A stretch of 21,204 nt of DNA from a virus, in the IMG/VR virus record IMGVR_UViG_3300044624_001533, positions 1 through 21,204 of that record; one strand, 5' to 3'. The translations under genes and the position numbers were made by a program. The notes below the pieces were generated by a model that was not told where the DNA came from, made no database searches, and saw only the letters and a list, made by a program, of their open reading frames with translations. Positions within the stretch are counted from its first letter, which is position 1. Every line of letters starts with the position of its first letter. Positions 1-12,121 of this stretch are shown in pieces.

Positions 1-201
1 GTCGATTTAGTCGTTCCAAGCCTTAAAGGATGGTCCGTAAATTCGAGTGGTTATGTTAAAGTACTGCTAAGAGACATGAGTGATACTGCTACTCCTCTTA
101 CAATATATGCGGTGCAGGGCGCTAGGTACCCTGATATCGTTAGGCGGTTTATGGTATACGGCGGCACGCCTGCGGCTGGCGGAATTATAGCTTACTCCTA
201 A
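1..201 (+). CDS. 3' end of a virion protein gene (partial, unknown)
   Basis: The reading frame is open from the first base and ends in TAA at 199-201, giving 66 C-terminal residues; the start lies outside the window. The visible part has no cysteine, no obvious membrane segment and the alternating polar/hydrophobic, Gly- and Ser-rich composition of beta-rich virion proteins, and it ends in GGIIAYS. It sits 21 bases ahead of another structural gene on the same strand, which suggests a tail or capsid decoration protein. I do not recognise the family; the structural role is inferred from position only. Confidence 0.6.
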   Translation, partial: VDLVVPSLKGWSVNSSGYVKVLLRDMSDTATPLTIYAVQGARYPDIVRRFMVYGGTPAAGGIIAYS

Positions 202-222
202 GTAGTTTAAGGACCATATTTT

Positions 223-1224
223 ATGGCGAACTACGTAATCCCAATGTACATAGATTACGCAGGTAAACTGCGTAAATCTAGAACGACGTCTGATTTCTAT
301 TCGGCTACTAATAGAATAGTACTCAAGCGTGGGGATACGACTAAACTTGGCATCTACTTCTTAGACCAAGCCACCAACCTTAGCTACCTTCTATCGCCTG
401 GTACCATAGTACAGGCTGCGATGAAGCCTAAGGGTAAGTACGACTCATCGGTAGGCTACACCTGCTACGGTTCTACAAGTGTAAATCCATCTGGAGGAGA
501 CACTGCCTACTATGTAACGATCCCTCTTATCGGGGCTGCTTTAAATGCGTTACTTGGGGTTGATGGGGTTAGTGCTGATGATGCTGCTTACATAGACCTA
601 CTGTTTGAGATAAGCTGGAGCGAAGATACTGGGGTCACTTGGAACTCAACAACCGATGTAGTTGAGGTCAGGATCTATAACGACATAATAAGATCCGATA
701 CTGATACTCCAGACCTACCAGCGCCCCCGCCGGAAGGACTGGGGCTTTTTCCTGTCTATAAAGAGACAATAGCTTTTGAAGAAGGAGGAAGTGGTACGGT
801 AATTTTAAATCTAAGAAGTCTTTTTGATGTTAAGCCAGGACAGGTAGGGCACTTTAAGATAAGCACTGTCTGCACACGCAGACTGGATATGGCTGGGGAT
901 AACCCTCCGCCGACGGCTACTTATGGTCTTCAAAATATAGATATCGCACAGGGTTACGCTTCTGTTGATTTAAGTTCAGTTGCAAATTATAATGGACTAC
1001 CCGCCGTGTCTAACGTGTTCGACGAATACGATGGTGTTGATACCCTAGGAGAAGTATCAATAACACTGTCAGCTTCAGGAAATGCGGTAGCGGACGATGG
1101 TATTTACAAAAAAGCTAGCTTTGTTAGTGTTACATTTTCACATATAACTGAGTCGGACTATAGCCATATAGAACTTATAGGTTCAGTAATGGTAGAGGCC
1201 CTAGCTATCCACCAAGTTATTTAA
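223..1224 (+). CDS. Putative tail/baseplate structural protein
   Basis: A 333-residue protein whose start is supported by AAGGA nine bases upstream of the ATG. No signal peptide or membrane segment is visible. Residues about 30-165 form a compact beta-rich stretch beginning LKRGDTTKLGIYF, similar in style to the N-terminal domains of phage baseplate or neck proteins that start with a 'RGD(T/S)' strand and describe an Ig-like fold. A Pro-rich linker (LPAPPPEG, about residue 166-173) separates it from a second beta-rich domain (about 180-333). It is followed immediately by the adhesin genes, so a connector or baseplate role for the fibres is reasonable. The family match is impressionistic. Confidence 0.6.
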   Translation: MANYVIPMYIDYAGKLRKSRTTSDFYSATNRIVLKRGDTTKLGIYFLDQATNLSYLLSPGTIVQAAMKPKGKYDSSVGYTCYGSTSVNPSGGDTAYYVTIPLIGAALNALLGVDGVSADDAAYIDLLFEISWSEDTGVTWNSTTDVVEVRIYNDIIRSDTDTPDLPAPPPEGLGLFPVYKETIAFEEGGSGTVILNLRSLFDVKPGQVGHFKISTVCTRRLDMAGDNPPPTATYGLQNIDIAQGYASVDLSSVANYNGLPAVSNVFDEYDGVDTLGEVSITLSASGNAVADDGIYKKASFVSVTFSHITESDYSHIELIGSVMVEALAIHQVI

Positions 1225-1225
1225 A

Positions 1226-1450
1226 ATGATAGGAATAGGCATAACTATAGTGATGGCGGAGGTTTCGGCCCCTGTAGCTAGCGTCTTATCTGAGGGTAAC
1301 ACGCTTCCGCCACCTCCGCCTGTCGATCCGACAGACAGGTACTACTTGGACGGAGGAGACGCCTTTACTACGGCCTATGAAAGGACGATTGATGGGGGCA
1401 CTGCTACTACTACAGTATTCACAATAGACTATTCAGGAGGAACAGCTTAA
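1226..1450 (+). CDS. Small proline-rich hypothetical protein
   Basis: A 74-residue protein whose ATG lies one base after the stop of the upstream structural gene and 12 bases before the large adhesin, with no Shine-Dalgarno sequence; translation is probably coupled to the upstream gene. The first 25 residues are moderately hydrophobic, followed by a proline run (LPPPPPVDP, about residue 27-35) and a Thr/Gly-rich tail. The Pro-rich linker resembles the APPPEG linker of the preceding protein, so it may be an accessory virion peptide. I do not recognise it and infer no activity. Confidence 0.5.
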   Translation: MIGIGITIVMAEVSAPVASVLSEGNTLPPPPPVDPTDRYYLDGGDAFTTAYERTIDGGTATTTVFTIDYSGGTA

Positions 1451-1462
1451 CTAACTTGACTT

Positions 1463-5566
<4,104 letters not shown>

Positions 5567-5586
5567 AATTTTAATAGAATAAGGAT

Positions 5587-8097
5587 ATGCCTCTTAATAA
5601 ACCTTCCTCCTCAATGCTTAATGCGGGGTCTAGTACCGCTCCGCAAAACCTTGGAGCTACCGCCTCGGCTGGGACAGGTCCAGACCTGTCCTTTGCAGAT
5701 CACGTTCATGCTCGTCCTACCGCCTCAGAAGTCGGAGCTATCTCTTCTGGAGATAAAGGAGCCGCTAACGGCATTGCCTCTTTGGACGCAAATGCGCGTT
5801 TGAACGCCGTGCAAATGCCCGCTGTTTCTGGCGATGTCGTAATTGCGGCAGGGACAACTACCAGCACCGTAGAAAAGATCCGTAATATCACTGTCCCTGC
5901 CCCAACTGGAACTAATACGACTCTGCAATACACGGGAAGCCAGCTTTTGTGGGGAAGTGCTCCTGCGGGAGGAAGTGGCGGTGGAGGGATCGTAATGTTC
6001 TTCAATAATGGAACTAGCGGAGACGCCCCTCTTACAAACCTTCCAGCCCTTACTGGAGGTCAAACCTATAAAGAGTTTCGTAGGGTTGCTGATACAGTAC
6101 AGACCAGTGTCACCTCGCCAACGCTTACTAGCTCCTACACCAACATTGCTGGGTTCATTACAGACCTTAATGATCCAGAAACAGTCGAGCTTACGGCTGG
6201 GTTATGGGACTTTAATGTGTGGGCTGTAAGTAGTAATGGAGGAACCTTAATCAGGACTTCTCTATATAAGTACGATGGTGGCACTACCTCCTATTCACTA
6301 CTCACCACATCTGCGGCAGTGTCTGTCCCTACGATAGCTGGGCAGCTTGTGTTCTCCCTTACCATACCTCAGACCACAATTGCTATTACGGATCGTATTG
6401 TGATTGTTTTTGAGGCGCTGAACCCGAATAACAATCACACTGTAACTCTACAGTTTGGGGGGTCTACCCCTAGCCACGCACATACTACTCTGCCTTCGGT
6501 CGGAAAAACTGGTGTGGTGAAGGTAATCAATGGGGTGGTACAGGCAGACGCTTCTTCGATTACAGATTCGGATGTAGAGGATGGCGCTCTTTCCCAGAGT
6601 AAGATTAACGGACTGACAAATGCCTTATCCTCTAAAGTAGGTACTGGGGATACGATTGCGATAGCCAAGGGTGGGACTGGGGCAACAGAGAAGGCGGCTG
6701 CATTTAACGCCCTATCTCCGATCACAGCTACTGGGGATTTGATTATTGGAACAGGCCCTAACACTGCTGGCACGCTTCCAATCGGTACTAACGGAAAAGT
6801 ACTTACATCAAACGGCACTACAGCCACTTGGGAGACACCTGCTGCGGGAGGAGGGGTCACTGCGATAGCCGATGGAGGAACAGGTGTTACAACTCAAGAA
6901 GAGGCTAGAGAGGTAATGGGGGGCATACAGATAGCTACGGTTCGCTATGGCACAAATATAGTTGCAGCATCAGCGGGAACTGTAACAGGCGCTTCTTGGA
7001 CTACAGGCTCCGCTGTGTTGAATTATACAAGTTCGACTGTAACTTTAGTTCCAGGTATGTCTTTTAATGGAAGCGGTATATCCGCTTCTGTTATAAAAAC
7101 AGTAAACTCTCCGACCCAAGTAACTCTGAGTGCAAACGCTACCAATAGTAATACAGGAACGCTTACTGTTTACAATTCGACAGTAAATACACTGGTTACA
7201 TCTACTGCTCCGACAGTAGACGGTGTAACTCTTGAAGCTGGGCATATAGTCGTACTTGCAACGCAGAATACGAGTGCAACCGGAGGCCCTTGGCAGGTCG
7301 TTAGCAACTCAGGAAGTTCCTTATCGTTGGTTCGACCTTCTTGGTTCCAAGGAACTTTAAGCAATCCTGTACTTATAGGTATTCAAAGGGGAAGCGGTTC
7401 TGGAGGATTTATTGTAGCAGTAGGCCCGCTTGCAGGTGCTACTACTGCCACTACAACTATCGGAGTCGATTCGCTCGCAGTGGCGACATTGTATTCCAGA
7501 AGCACAAACGCCACCCTATCCGGTAACACCTTCGCTGGAGGTCAAACCTTTGCTGCTGGTACTGCTAGTGGGGTATACCCATTCGCATTTCAAAACGGGA
7601 TACTAAACACAACTCCAGTAGCACATCGTGCGGAGTGGGATGGTAGCAACTTCTACCTAACCAACAGTTCTGCGGTTAGGAGAAAGGTGTCTTACGTAGA
7701 AGACGGGGTTTCGGTTGTAGCAACTGCTTTTACGGCTCCGGTTTCCCCAGCCACGACAGTAGCCCTGAACTTCGATTCGGACACTAATGATGTGGTGTAC
7801 TACACCTCTAACACTATTGCAGACCTCACTCTTAATATAAGGGGTACGGCTACGGTTGCGCTGAACACTAGCCTCGGACTGAACCTGGCTCGTACAGTTG
7901 TCCTGATGGTTACTAATGGAACGACTGCGTATAAACTTACCACGGTAAGCGTAGACGGCACTAATCAGACTGTAAAGTGGCTTGGAGGGTCTGCACCGAC
8001 TGGCAACGCAAGCTCTATCGACTCCTACTCCCTCACAGTAATTAAGACAGCCGCAAATACATACACAGTACTTGGTAGTGTTGTGAAATTTGCTTAA
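5587..8097 (+). CDS. Phage tail fibre protein
   Basis: An 836-residue fibre starting 20 bases after the giant adhesin; AAGG lies only two bases before the ATG, a poor spacing. The N-terminal part (about 25-75) contains FADHVHARPTASEVGA and GIASLDANARL, both recurrent in long tail fibres. Residues about 155-300 look like a beta-sandwich domain (LTAGLWDFNVWAVSSNGGT). Two fibre signature segments follow, IAKGGTGATEKAAAFNALSP (about 358) and IADGGTGVTTQEEAREVMGG (about 426), and a tip or shaft region runs to the C-terminus. It would act outside the cell in host recognition. No chaperone or lyase domain is evident. The ligand cannot be inferred. Confidence 0.85.
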   Translation: MPLNKPSSSMLNAGSSTAPQNLGATASAGTGPDLSFADHVHARPTASEVGAISSGDKGAANGIASLDANARLNAVQMPAVSGDVVIAAGTTTSTVEKIRNITVPAPTGTNTTLQYTGSQLLWGSAPAGGSGGGGIVMFFNNGTSGDAPLTNLPALTGGQTYKEFRRVADTVQTSVTSPTLTSSYTNIAGFITDLNDPETVELTAGLWDFNVWAVSSNGGTLIRTSLYKYDGGTTSYSLLTTSAAVSVPTIAGQLVFSLTIPQTTIAITDRIVIVFEALNPNNNHTVTLQFGGSTPSHAHTTLPSVGKTGVVKVINGVVQADASSITDSDVEDGALSQSKINGLTNALSSKVGTGDTIAIAKGGTGATEKAAAFNALSPITATGDLIIGTGPNTAGTLPIGTNGKVLTSNGTTATWETPAAGGGVTAIADGGTGVTTQEEAREVMGGIQIATVRYGTNIVAASAGTVTGASWTTGSAVLNYTSSTVTLVPGMSFNGSGISASVIKTVNSPTQVTLSANATNSNTGTLTVYNSTVNTLVTSTAPTVDGVTLEAGHIVVLATQNTSATGGPWQVVSNSGSSLSLVRPSWFQGTLSNPVLIGIQRGSGSGGFIVAVGPLAGATTATTTIGVDSLAVATLYSRSTNATLSGNTFAGGQTFAAGTASGVYPFAFQNGILNTTPVAHRAEWDGSNFYLTNSSAVRRKVSYVEDGVSVVATAFTAPVSPATTVALNFDSDTNDVVYYTSNTIADLTLNIRGTATVALNTSLGLNLARTVVLMVTNGTTAYKLTTVSVDGTNQTVKWLGGSAPTGNASSIDSYSLTVIKTAANTYTVLGSVVKFA

Positions 8098-8098
8098 T

Positions 8099-9100
8099 AT
8101 GCCTAAGCTATCTTTATTATCGTCTATTTCTAGGGCTAACTTTGTTAGACGGATGGGCCCGTCGGACCCCTCTTATGGCTGGGCTTTAAGGTCTTCAGCC
8201 CCGACATCAAATAAATGGTTTTCTATTGCCATGTCTTCAAATGGCTTAGTACAAACCGCATTAGCGCACACTAGCAACATCTACACCTCTTCTGATGCAG
8301 GGGCTACTTGGACCGCTCGTACCTCTGCTCCTTCTACGGCTAACTATAATTGGAATTCTGTAGCAATGTCTGGAGATGGCTCTATACAGACTGCTGTAAT
8401 TTACAGTGCTTCTATAAATAATGTTTCGTATATTTATAGGTCAACAAACTCTGGAGCTACCTGGGCTGCTAATGCCTCTCCTCCTCCTGGTTATTGGAGT
8501 TCTGTAGCCATGTCTTCTAATGGAGTTATACAGACTGCTTCACTAAACGGTGATAGGATTTACACCTCATCAAATTCTGGAGTAAGTTGGACAGCTAATT
8601 TATCTGCGCCTAGTGGCCCTGCTTGGCAGCACGTAGCCATGTCCTCAGACGGCACACGGCAGACGTTTGTAACAACTGGTGTGTCTGGTAAACTGTACAC
8701 TTCTTCGGATTCTGGAGCAACTTGGTCCCTTAACGCATCCGCTCCCACTGGAGAATGGAGAGCAGTCGCAATGTCTTCAGACGGGACAAGACAAACTGCC
8801 GTAATCGGAGGCGCTGGTATATCAGGCGGTCCTATCTATGTCTCTTCTGACTCTGGAGTTAATTGGGTACAAAGCTCTGCTCCTTCTGGCAATTGGCAAT
8901 CAGTAGCTATGTCTTCTGATGGAAGAGTACAGTTAGCAGTAAGGTACGGTACGGGCATAATATACTCCTCATCTGACTATGGAGTAAACTGGTCGGAATC
9001 TTCTGATGTCGCTAATTGGTACAGGGTAGCCGTCTCAGCAGATGGAACAAAGCAAACGGCTTTAATTTATAATGGAGGTATATACACACGTACTGTGTAA
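8099..9100 (+). CDS. Asp-box (BNR-like) beta-propeller virion protein
   Basis: I place the start at the ATG at 8099, one base after the upstream stop, rather than at an in-frame TTG at 8090 that overlaps it; this gives 333 residues. After about 20 basic residues the protein consists of repeats of about 42 residues with the pattern W-x-S-V-A-M-S-S-D-G-x-x-Q-T-A ... I-Y-x-S-S-D-S-G-A-T-W ... A-P. Six Asp-box motifs are visible (SSDAGATW, STNSGATW, SSNSGVSW, SSDSGATW, SSDSGVNW, SSDYGVNW). The last repeat stops at IYTRTV and the missing strand is probably supplied by N-terminal WALRSSAPTS, closing a seven-bladed propeller. Such propellers bind or hydrolyse surface glycans; I see no sialidase arginine triad, so binding is the safer reading. 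Confidence 0.85.
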   Translation: MPKLSLLSSISRANFVRRMGPSDPSYGWALRSSAPTSNKWFSIAMSSNGLVQTALAHTSNIYTSSDAGATWTARTSAPSTANYNWNSVAMSGDGSIQTAVIYSASINNVSYIYRSTNSGATWAANASPPPGYWSSVAMSSNGVIQTASLNGDRIYTSSNSGVSWTANLSAPSGPAWQHVAMSSDGTRQTFVTTGVSGKLYTSSDSGATWSLNASAPTGEWRAVAMSSDGTRQTAVIGGAGISGGPIYVSSDSGVNWVQSSAPSGNWQSVAMSSDGRVQLAVRYGTGIIYSSSDYGVNWSESSDVANWYRVAVSADGTKQTALIYNGGIYTRTV

Positions 9101-9114
9101 AAGAGTAACTTAGC

Positions 9115-9124
9115 ACGTATACGT
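9115..9124. repeat. 10-bp perfect palindrome before a start codon
   Basis: ACGTATACGT, ending one base before the ATG at 9126. It lies in the only gap between the propeller gene and the next gene, where no Shine-Dalgarno sequence is seen. It could be an operator or chance. Confidence 0.4.
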
Positions 9125-9125
9125 T

Positions 9126-9476
9126 ATGCCTAACATAAACGGAACTGACATTAACTTAAAACCAACTTCAGGAATGAAGGAGGAAGCGCAACGCTACCGT
9201 GAGTGGAAAGGCCAAGGTAGGAGAGGAGGCACTCAAGTAGCGGCAACTCGGGCTTCTCAGATCCTTTCTGGTAATGAGATGAGCAGAGACACCGTAATCA
9301 CAATGTCGGCGTGGTTTGCTCGTCACGAAGTCGATAAGCAAGGCCAAGGGTTTAGCCCAGGGGAAGATGGATACCCTTCTCCAGGCCGCGTGGCGTGGGC
9401 TGCTTGGGGAGGGGACCCTGGGCAGACCTGGGCCACCGCAAAAGCAAAAGCAATAAGAAGAGCTGAGGAGGCATAA
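9126..9476 (+). CDS. Conserved phage protein of unknown function (RHEVDK/GRVAWAAWGGD type)
   Basis: A 116-residue, highly charged soluble protein with two recognisable stretches: EWKGQGRRGGTQVAATRA (about 26-43), and a motif of the form M-S-A-W-F-A-R-H-E-V-D-K ... G-E-D-G-Y-P-S-P-G-R-V-A-W-A-A-W-G-G-D-P-G (about 60-102). I know this combination from many phage genomes as a free-standing small protein or as part of head-region proteins, but no function is established. The C-terminal helix (TWATAKAKAIRRAEEA) is basic. There is no Shine-Dalgarno sequence. Its stop is one base from the next start, so it is co-transcribed with the holin-like gene. Confidence 0.75.
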   Translation: MPNINGTDINLKPTSGMKEEAQRYREWKGQGRRGGTQVAATRASQILSGNEMSRDTVITMSAWFARHEVDKQGQGFSPGEDGYPSPGRVAWAAWGGDPGQTWATAKAKAIRRAEEA

Positions 9477-9477
9477 T

Positions 9478-9981
9478 ATGAGCTGGGTAAGCAAAATCCT
9501 ACCTACAATCGGAACTTTATTGGGAGGCCCCCTCGGAGGAATGGCGGCTGAAGCAGTGGGCAAGGTGTTGAACCTCGAAGATGCGACAACCGAAAAGATA
9601 CAAAAGGCTCTTTCTAGCGGTAACCTTTCCGCAGAACAGATTGCGGCACTTCAAGCGGCAGATTTGAATCTGAAAACGCGAATGGCAGAGCTGGGGATCG
9701 ATGCAGAAAAGCTCGCTGCCGCCGACCGAGACTCTGCTCGGCAAATGCAGATCAAAACTGGCTCGCATGTTCCGGCAGTTTTAGGGCTCACCATTACCGT
9801 TGGGTTCTTTGGTATCCTTGTCGCGTTAATGACCGGAGTGTTAAAGTTGTGGGATAACGCTGGGCTCCAGATGCTCCTAGGGTCTCTGGGGACGAGTTGG
9901 GGGATGGTAGTATCTTACTATTTTGGGGCCAGTCACGCTCCTCAACCTAACTCGCCAATTACCTTGGATAAAAAATCATAG
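9478..9981 (+). CDS. Holin-like protein, GTA holin 3TM family
   Basis: A 167-residue membrane protein with one of the few strong ribosome binding sites in the window (AGGAGG, six bases before the ATG). The N-terminus ILPTIGTLLGGPLGGMAAEAVG is weakly hydrophobic and glycine-rich. A helical polar segment follows (about 40-95) and contains AADRDSARQM, a signature I associate with the three-TM holin family first described in gene transfer agents. Two clear membrane helices follow at about 98-123 and 130-151, ending in YYFGASHA. Members of this family lie next to phage tail genes and are thought to permeabilise the inner membrane for lysis; direct proof is limited. Three other membrane proteins lie downstream, so its exact share in lysis is uncertain. 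Confidence 0.8.
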   Translation: MSWVSKILPTIGTLLGGPLGGMAAEAVGKVLNLEDATTEKIQKALSSGNLSAEQIAALQAADLNLKTRMAELGIDAEKLAAADRDSARQMQIKTGSHVPAVLGLTITVGFFGILVALMTGVLKLWDNAGLQMLLGSLGTSWGMVVSYYFGASHAPQPNSPITLDKKS

Positions 9982-9984
9982 TAT

Positions 9985-10752
9985 ATGGCCAACATAGTAC
10001 ATAGGTGGAAGCGAGGCATGGCCTGGAGCTGCTCACACGCTAAGTACTGTGACAAAGAGGCTTTCGAGGCTATGCTGAAATTTAAGCAGCATTGGAAGCC
10101 TCAATACGTAGCATGTCTAGGGGACTTCACAGACATGACTGCGTTTATGTTATCGAGCAGGGGCGTGTCTGCTGAGCATGAGCCTGTAGAGCCAGACATA
10201 GACACGGGGTTAATGCATTTGGCCCAGATGCAGCCGACCGATGTTCTTCTTGGTAATCACGAAGACCGTATCTACAAGATAAGAAACGACCCTGGCTCAA
10301 ACGCTATCGTGGCTTATGCTGCGAATAAAGCGGTCGAGCATATAGAAGCGGCATGTAAAAAGATGAAGGCCAGAATACACCCCTACGATGGGGTGTTTCA
10401 GTTAGTAAAGGTCGAGCAGTCCGATATCGGTCTCTCTCACGGCACCATCTACAACGAAATGGCGGCTAGGGATATGGCCGAGATTTACTGCAACGGCTCT
10501 TCCGTCAGGAAGATCATATTCGGACATACGCACAAGGTTTCGATACAGTCCTCACGAACATTGGCTAGCTCAGTCGGATACAACATCGGCTGTATGACTA
10601 AGAGAAACGCTCTTGAATACGCAAAAACAAGGAGGTCAACGCTTGCGTGGACACAAGCGTTTTGCTGGTTCGAGTATTGCAATACTTTAGGTATCAGCTC
10701 TGTACATATAACGAGTAGATCTCCAGGAGAACAATGGAGGTTACCGATATGA
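9985..10752 (+). CDS. Calcineurin-like metallophosphoesterase with altered first motif
   Basis: A 255-residue soluble protein with the ordered metal-binding motifs of calcineurin-like phosphoesterases: G46-D47 (CLGDFTD), G90-N91-H92-E93 (LLGNHED), H152 (LSHGT) and G180-H181-T-H183 (FGHTHK). The first motif, normally D-x-H, reads C16-S17-H18 (WSCSHAKY), so one metal-coordinating aspartate is missing. The family hydrolyses phosphomonoesters or diesters with two metals; here a changed metal site or altered activity is possible. Phage genomes often carry such proteins without a known substrate. No Shine-Dalgarno sequence precedes the ATG, which lies three bases after the holin-like gene; the C-terminus overlaps the next gene by ATGA. 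Confidence 0.85.
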   Translation: MANIVHRWKRGMAWSCSHAKYCDKEAFEAMLKFKQHWKPQYVACLGDFTDMTAFMLSSRGVSAEHEPVEPDIDTGLMHLAQMQPTDVLLGNHEDRIYKIRNDPGSNAIVAYAANKAVEHIEAACKKMKARIHPYDGVFQLVKVEQSDIGLSHGTIYNEMAARDMAEIYCNGSSVRKIIFGHTHKVSIQSSRTLASSVGYNIGCMTKRNALEYAKTRRSTLAWTQAFCWFEYCNTLGISSVHITSRSPGEQWRLPI

Positions 10753-11015
10753 AAAAGAATAGCACAGATACCGCTAACAAGTGGCTCAAAGCTATTAAAG
10801 ACATGGCCGGAAGGAACGCCGATGTCGTACCAAGCGGATGGAGGACGATAGCCCAAATATCTAAAGACACTAATAAGTCCTACAGTAGAGTTCGAGAGTG
10901 TGTATCCAAGTTAGTCGAACTCAAGAAGGTTAAATGTCAAAAGTTTAGAGTGGCTACAGAGAGAAGGTCGCCTTATCCTACATGGCACTACTACTTAACG
11001 GATAAAGACCTATGA
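10749..11015 (+). CDS. Winged-helix DNA-binding protein
   Basis: I choose the ATG at 10749 (88 residues) over an in-frame ATG at 10734 because it overlaps the upstream stop as ATGA and has GGAGG eight bases ahead. The core (about 30-64), GWRTIAQISKDTNKSYSRVR followed by ECVSKLVELKKVK, reads as a helix-turn-helix with the recognition helix at SYSRVRECVSKL, followed by a wing ending in PTWHYYLT. This layout fits small winged-helix phage regulators. It sits between a phosphoesterase and membrane proteins, so it could regulate the late or lysis genes; no target site is known. The fold is inferred from the pattern only. Confidence 0.7.
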   Translation: MKKNSTDTANKWLKAIKDMAGRNADVVPSGWRTIAQISKDTNKSYSRVRECVSKLVELKKVKCQKFRVATERRSPYPTWHYYLTDKDL

Positions 11016-11335
11016 ACCTAAAAGAGATCGGAATTGATGTATCACTAGCAGTTGCCGGTCTTTTTGGTGCCGTTTTAATGTCATCTAAGACGGCTGGTCA
11101 GAACTTACCAAGGACACTAGCGAGTCTGCTCGGTGGAGCAGCCAGTGCTAATTACGTAACTCCATTGATTTTGAAGTTAGCTAGGCTTGATTCTGAACCT
11201 CAATATAGCTATGCTGCGGCGTTCCTATTAGGCTTTTGTGGCCTAAGGGCCGTAGAGACTCTTACCACTAAGCTGTTTAGCAGCTATGATACATCAAGTA
11301 ACACTAATAACACTGCTAAACGGACTCGCAAATAG
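11012..11335 (+). CDS. Small three-TM membrane protein, putative holin
   Basis: A 107-residue protein starting at an ATGA overlap with the winged-helix gene, without its own Shine-Dalgarno sequence. Three hydrophobic stretches are visible: about 6-24 (IDVSLAVAGLFGAVLMS), about 36-54 (containing LLGGAASANYV) and about 68-86 (YAAAFLLGFCGLRAV), followed by a polar basic tail ending KRTRK. Size, three helices and a charged C-terminus are typical of class I holins, and an endolysin lies 0.8 kb downstream in the same operon. Its last 50 bases overlap the next gene in a different frame. No family name can be given with certainty. Confidence 0.7.
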   Translation: MNLKEIGIDVSLAVAGLFGAVLMSSKTAGQNLPRTLASLLGGAASANYVTPLILKLARLDSEPQYSYAAAFLLGFCGLRAVETLTTKLFSSYDTSSNTNNTAKRTRK

Positions 11336-11642
11336 CGTCTTAGTCGTATCGGCGCTACATTTGCTTATCCGCGTTTTTGGTCATCCAGATAGCGTTATCT
11401 GGAGAAAACCGTGGGCGGCTATATTGTGTAAGCTCGCTACGAGTATTACGGTATGCGGAGCAGTATCCAACGTACTCACCTTTTCGACTCCTCCTTTAAC
11501 GGAACTGATACTTAATATAGGTGTCAGTCTTAATTTTATATGGCTCTCGTTCTACCATGAGTACGACCCTAAAAATACAACTGTTAAGCGTAAGGTAGGT
11601 GCTAGAGCAAAGAGTGCTGCTAACAGTCGCAAAAAAGTCTAG
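11286..11642 (+). CDS. Small membrane protein, putative holin/antiholin partner
   Basis: A 118-residue protein that starts inside the preceding membrane-protein gene and overlaps it by 50 bases. Hydrophobic stretches lie at about 14-31, 44-66 and 71-90, followed by a strongly basic tail (KRKVGARAKSAANSRKKV). A basic cytoplasmic tail and an overlapping pair of membrane genes before an endolysin recall holin/antiholin pairs, but a structural or spanin-like role is not excluded. No Shine-Dalgarno sequence is seen; an ATG start at 11286 is the only good one before the first helix. Function is inferred from context. Confidence 0.65.
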   Translation: MIHQVTLITLLNGLANSVLVVSALHLLIRVFGHPDSVIWRKPWAAILCKLATSITVCGAVSNVLTFSTPPLTELILNIGVSLNFIWLSFYHEYDPKNTTVKRKVGARAKSAANSRKKV

Positions 11643-11644
11643 TT

Positions 11645-11875
11645 ATGGATACATCATCTGATGCTATTGCACTAACACATGTGATTGACCTGGCTAGGGT
11701 TAATATGGTCAACATCGCAGCAATAGGATTGAGCCTTACAGGGGTAGAACAGTGGATAAGGCTATTAGGAATGATCGTGGCTTTAATATACACAACTGCA
11801 AAGACAGTGCAGTTGATTAAAGAGATGATGGATAAAAGTTCAGCACAGAAACAATCTAAAGAAACAAAACAATAA
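11645..11875 (+). CDS. Small membrane protein, putative lysis accessory
   Basis: A 76-residue protein starting three bases after the previous stop. It has a polar N-terminus, a hydrophobic region at about 23-56 (with IGLSLTGVEQWI and LGMIVALIYTTA) that could be one or two membrane helices, and a highly charged C-terminus rich in Lys, Gln and Ser (SAQKQSKETKQ). The arrangement resembles class II or III holins. It is the fourth membrane protein before the endolysin. No Shine-Dalgarno sequence; the upstream bases are A-rich. Confidence 0.6.
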   Translation: MDTSSDAIALTHVIDLARVNMVNIAAIGLSLTGVEQWIRLLGMIVALIYTTAKTVQLIKEMMDKSSAQKQSKETKQ

Positions 11876-11881
11876 AAAACT

Positions 11882-12118
11882 ATGTCAATCGACGCAGTTC
11901 AACCAATACATTCTCTTATACAAAGGTACACTGGGGTATCCGCACCTGCTAACATTGTGGTGCTAGCCCCTAGGTCCATTTCTAGCTTCGGACCTGAAGG
12001 CTCAATGGGGTCTGGAAACCCTGATACGAAAAACTCTCCGTATTCCGGTATCTACGATAAAAGCGGTAGGCTCCCTACCGTTCCTCCTCCAGGGACAACC
12101 TTTATGGCCAAAGCCTAA
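11882..12118 (+). CDS. Hypothetical small protein
   Basis: A 78-residue soluble protein between the membrane-protein cluster and the endolysin, with gaps of six and three bases on either side. It is rich in Ser, Gly and Pro in its second half (GPEGSMGSGNPDTKNSP, TVPPPGTTF), which looks disordered. There are no cysteines, membrane segments or known motifs. Co-transcription with the lysis genes is likely; I do not recognise the family and suggest no role. Confidence 0.55.
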   Translation: MSIDAVQPIHSLIQRYTGVSAPANIVVLAPRSISSFGPEGSMGSGNPDTKNSPYSGIYDKSGRLPTVPPPGTTFMAKA

Positions 12119-12121
12119 TCT

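Noticed and set aside
8090-8098. TTG start for the propeller protein
   Set aside because: Overlaps the upstream stop and lacks a ribosome binding site; the ATG at 8099 is the ordinary choice.
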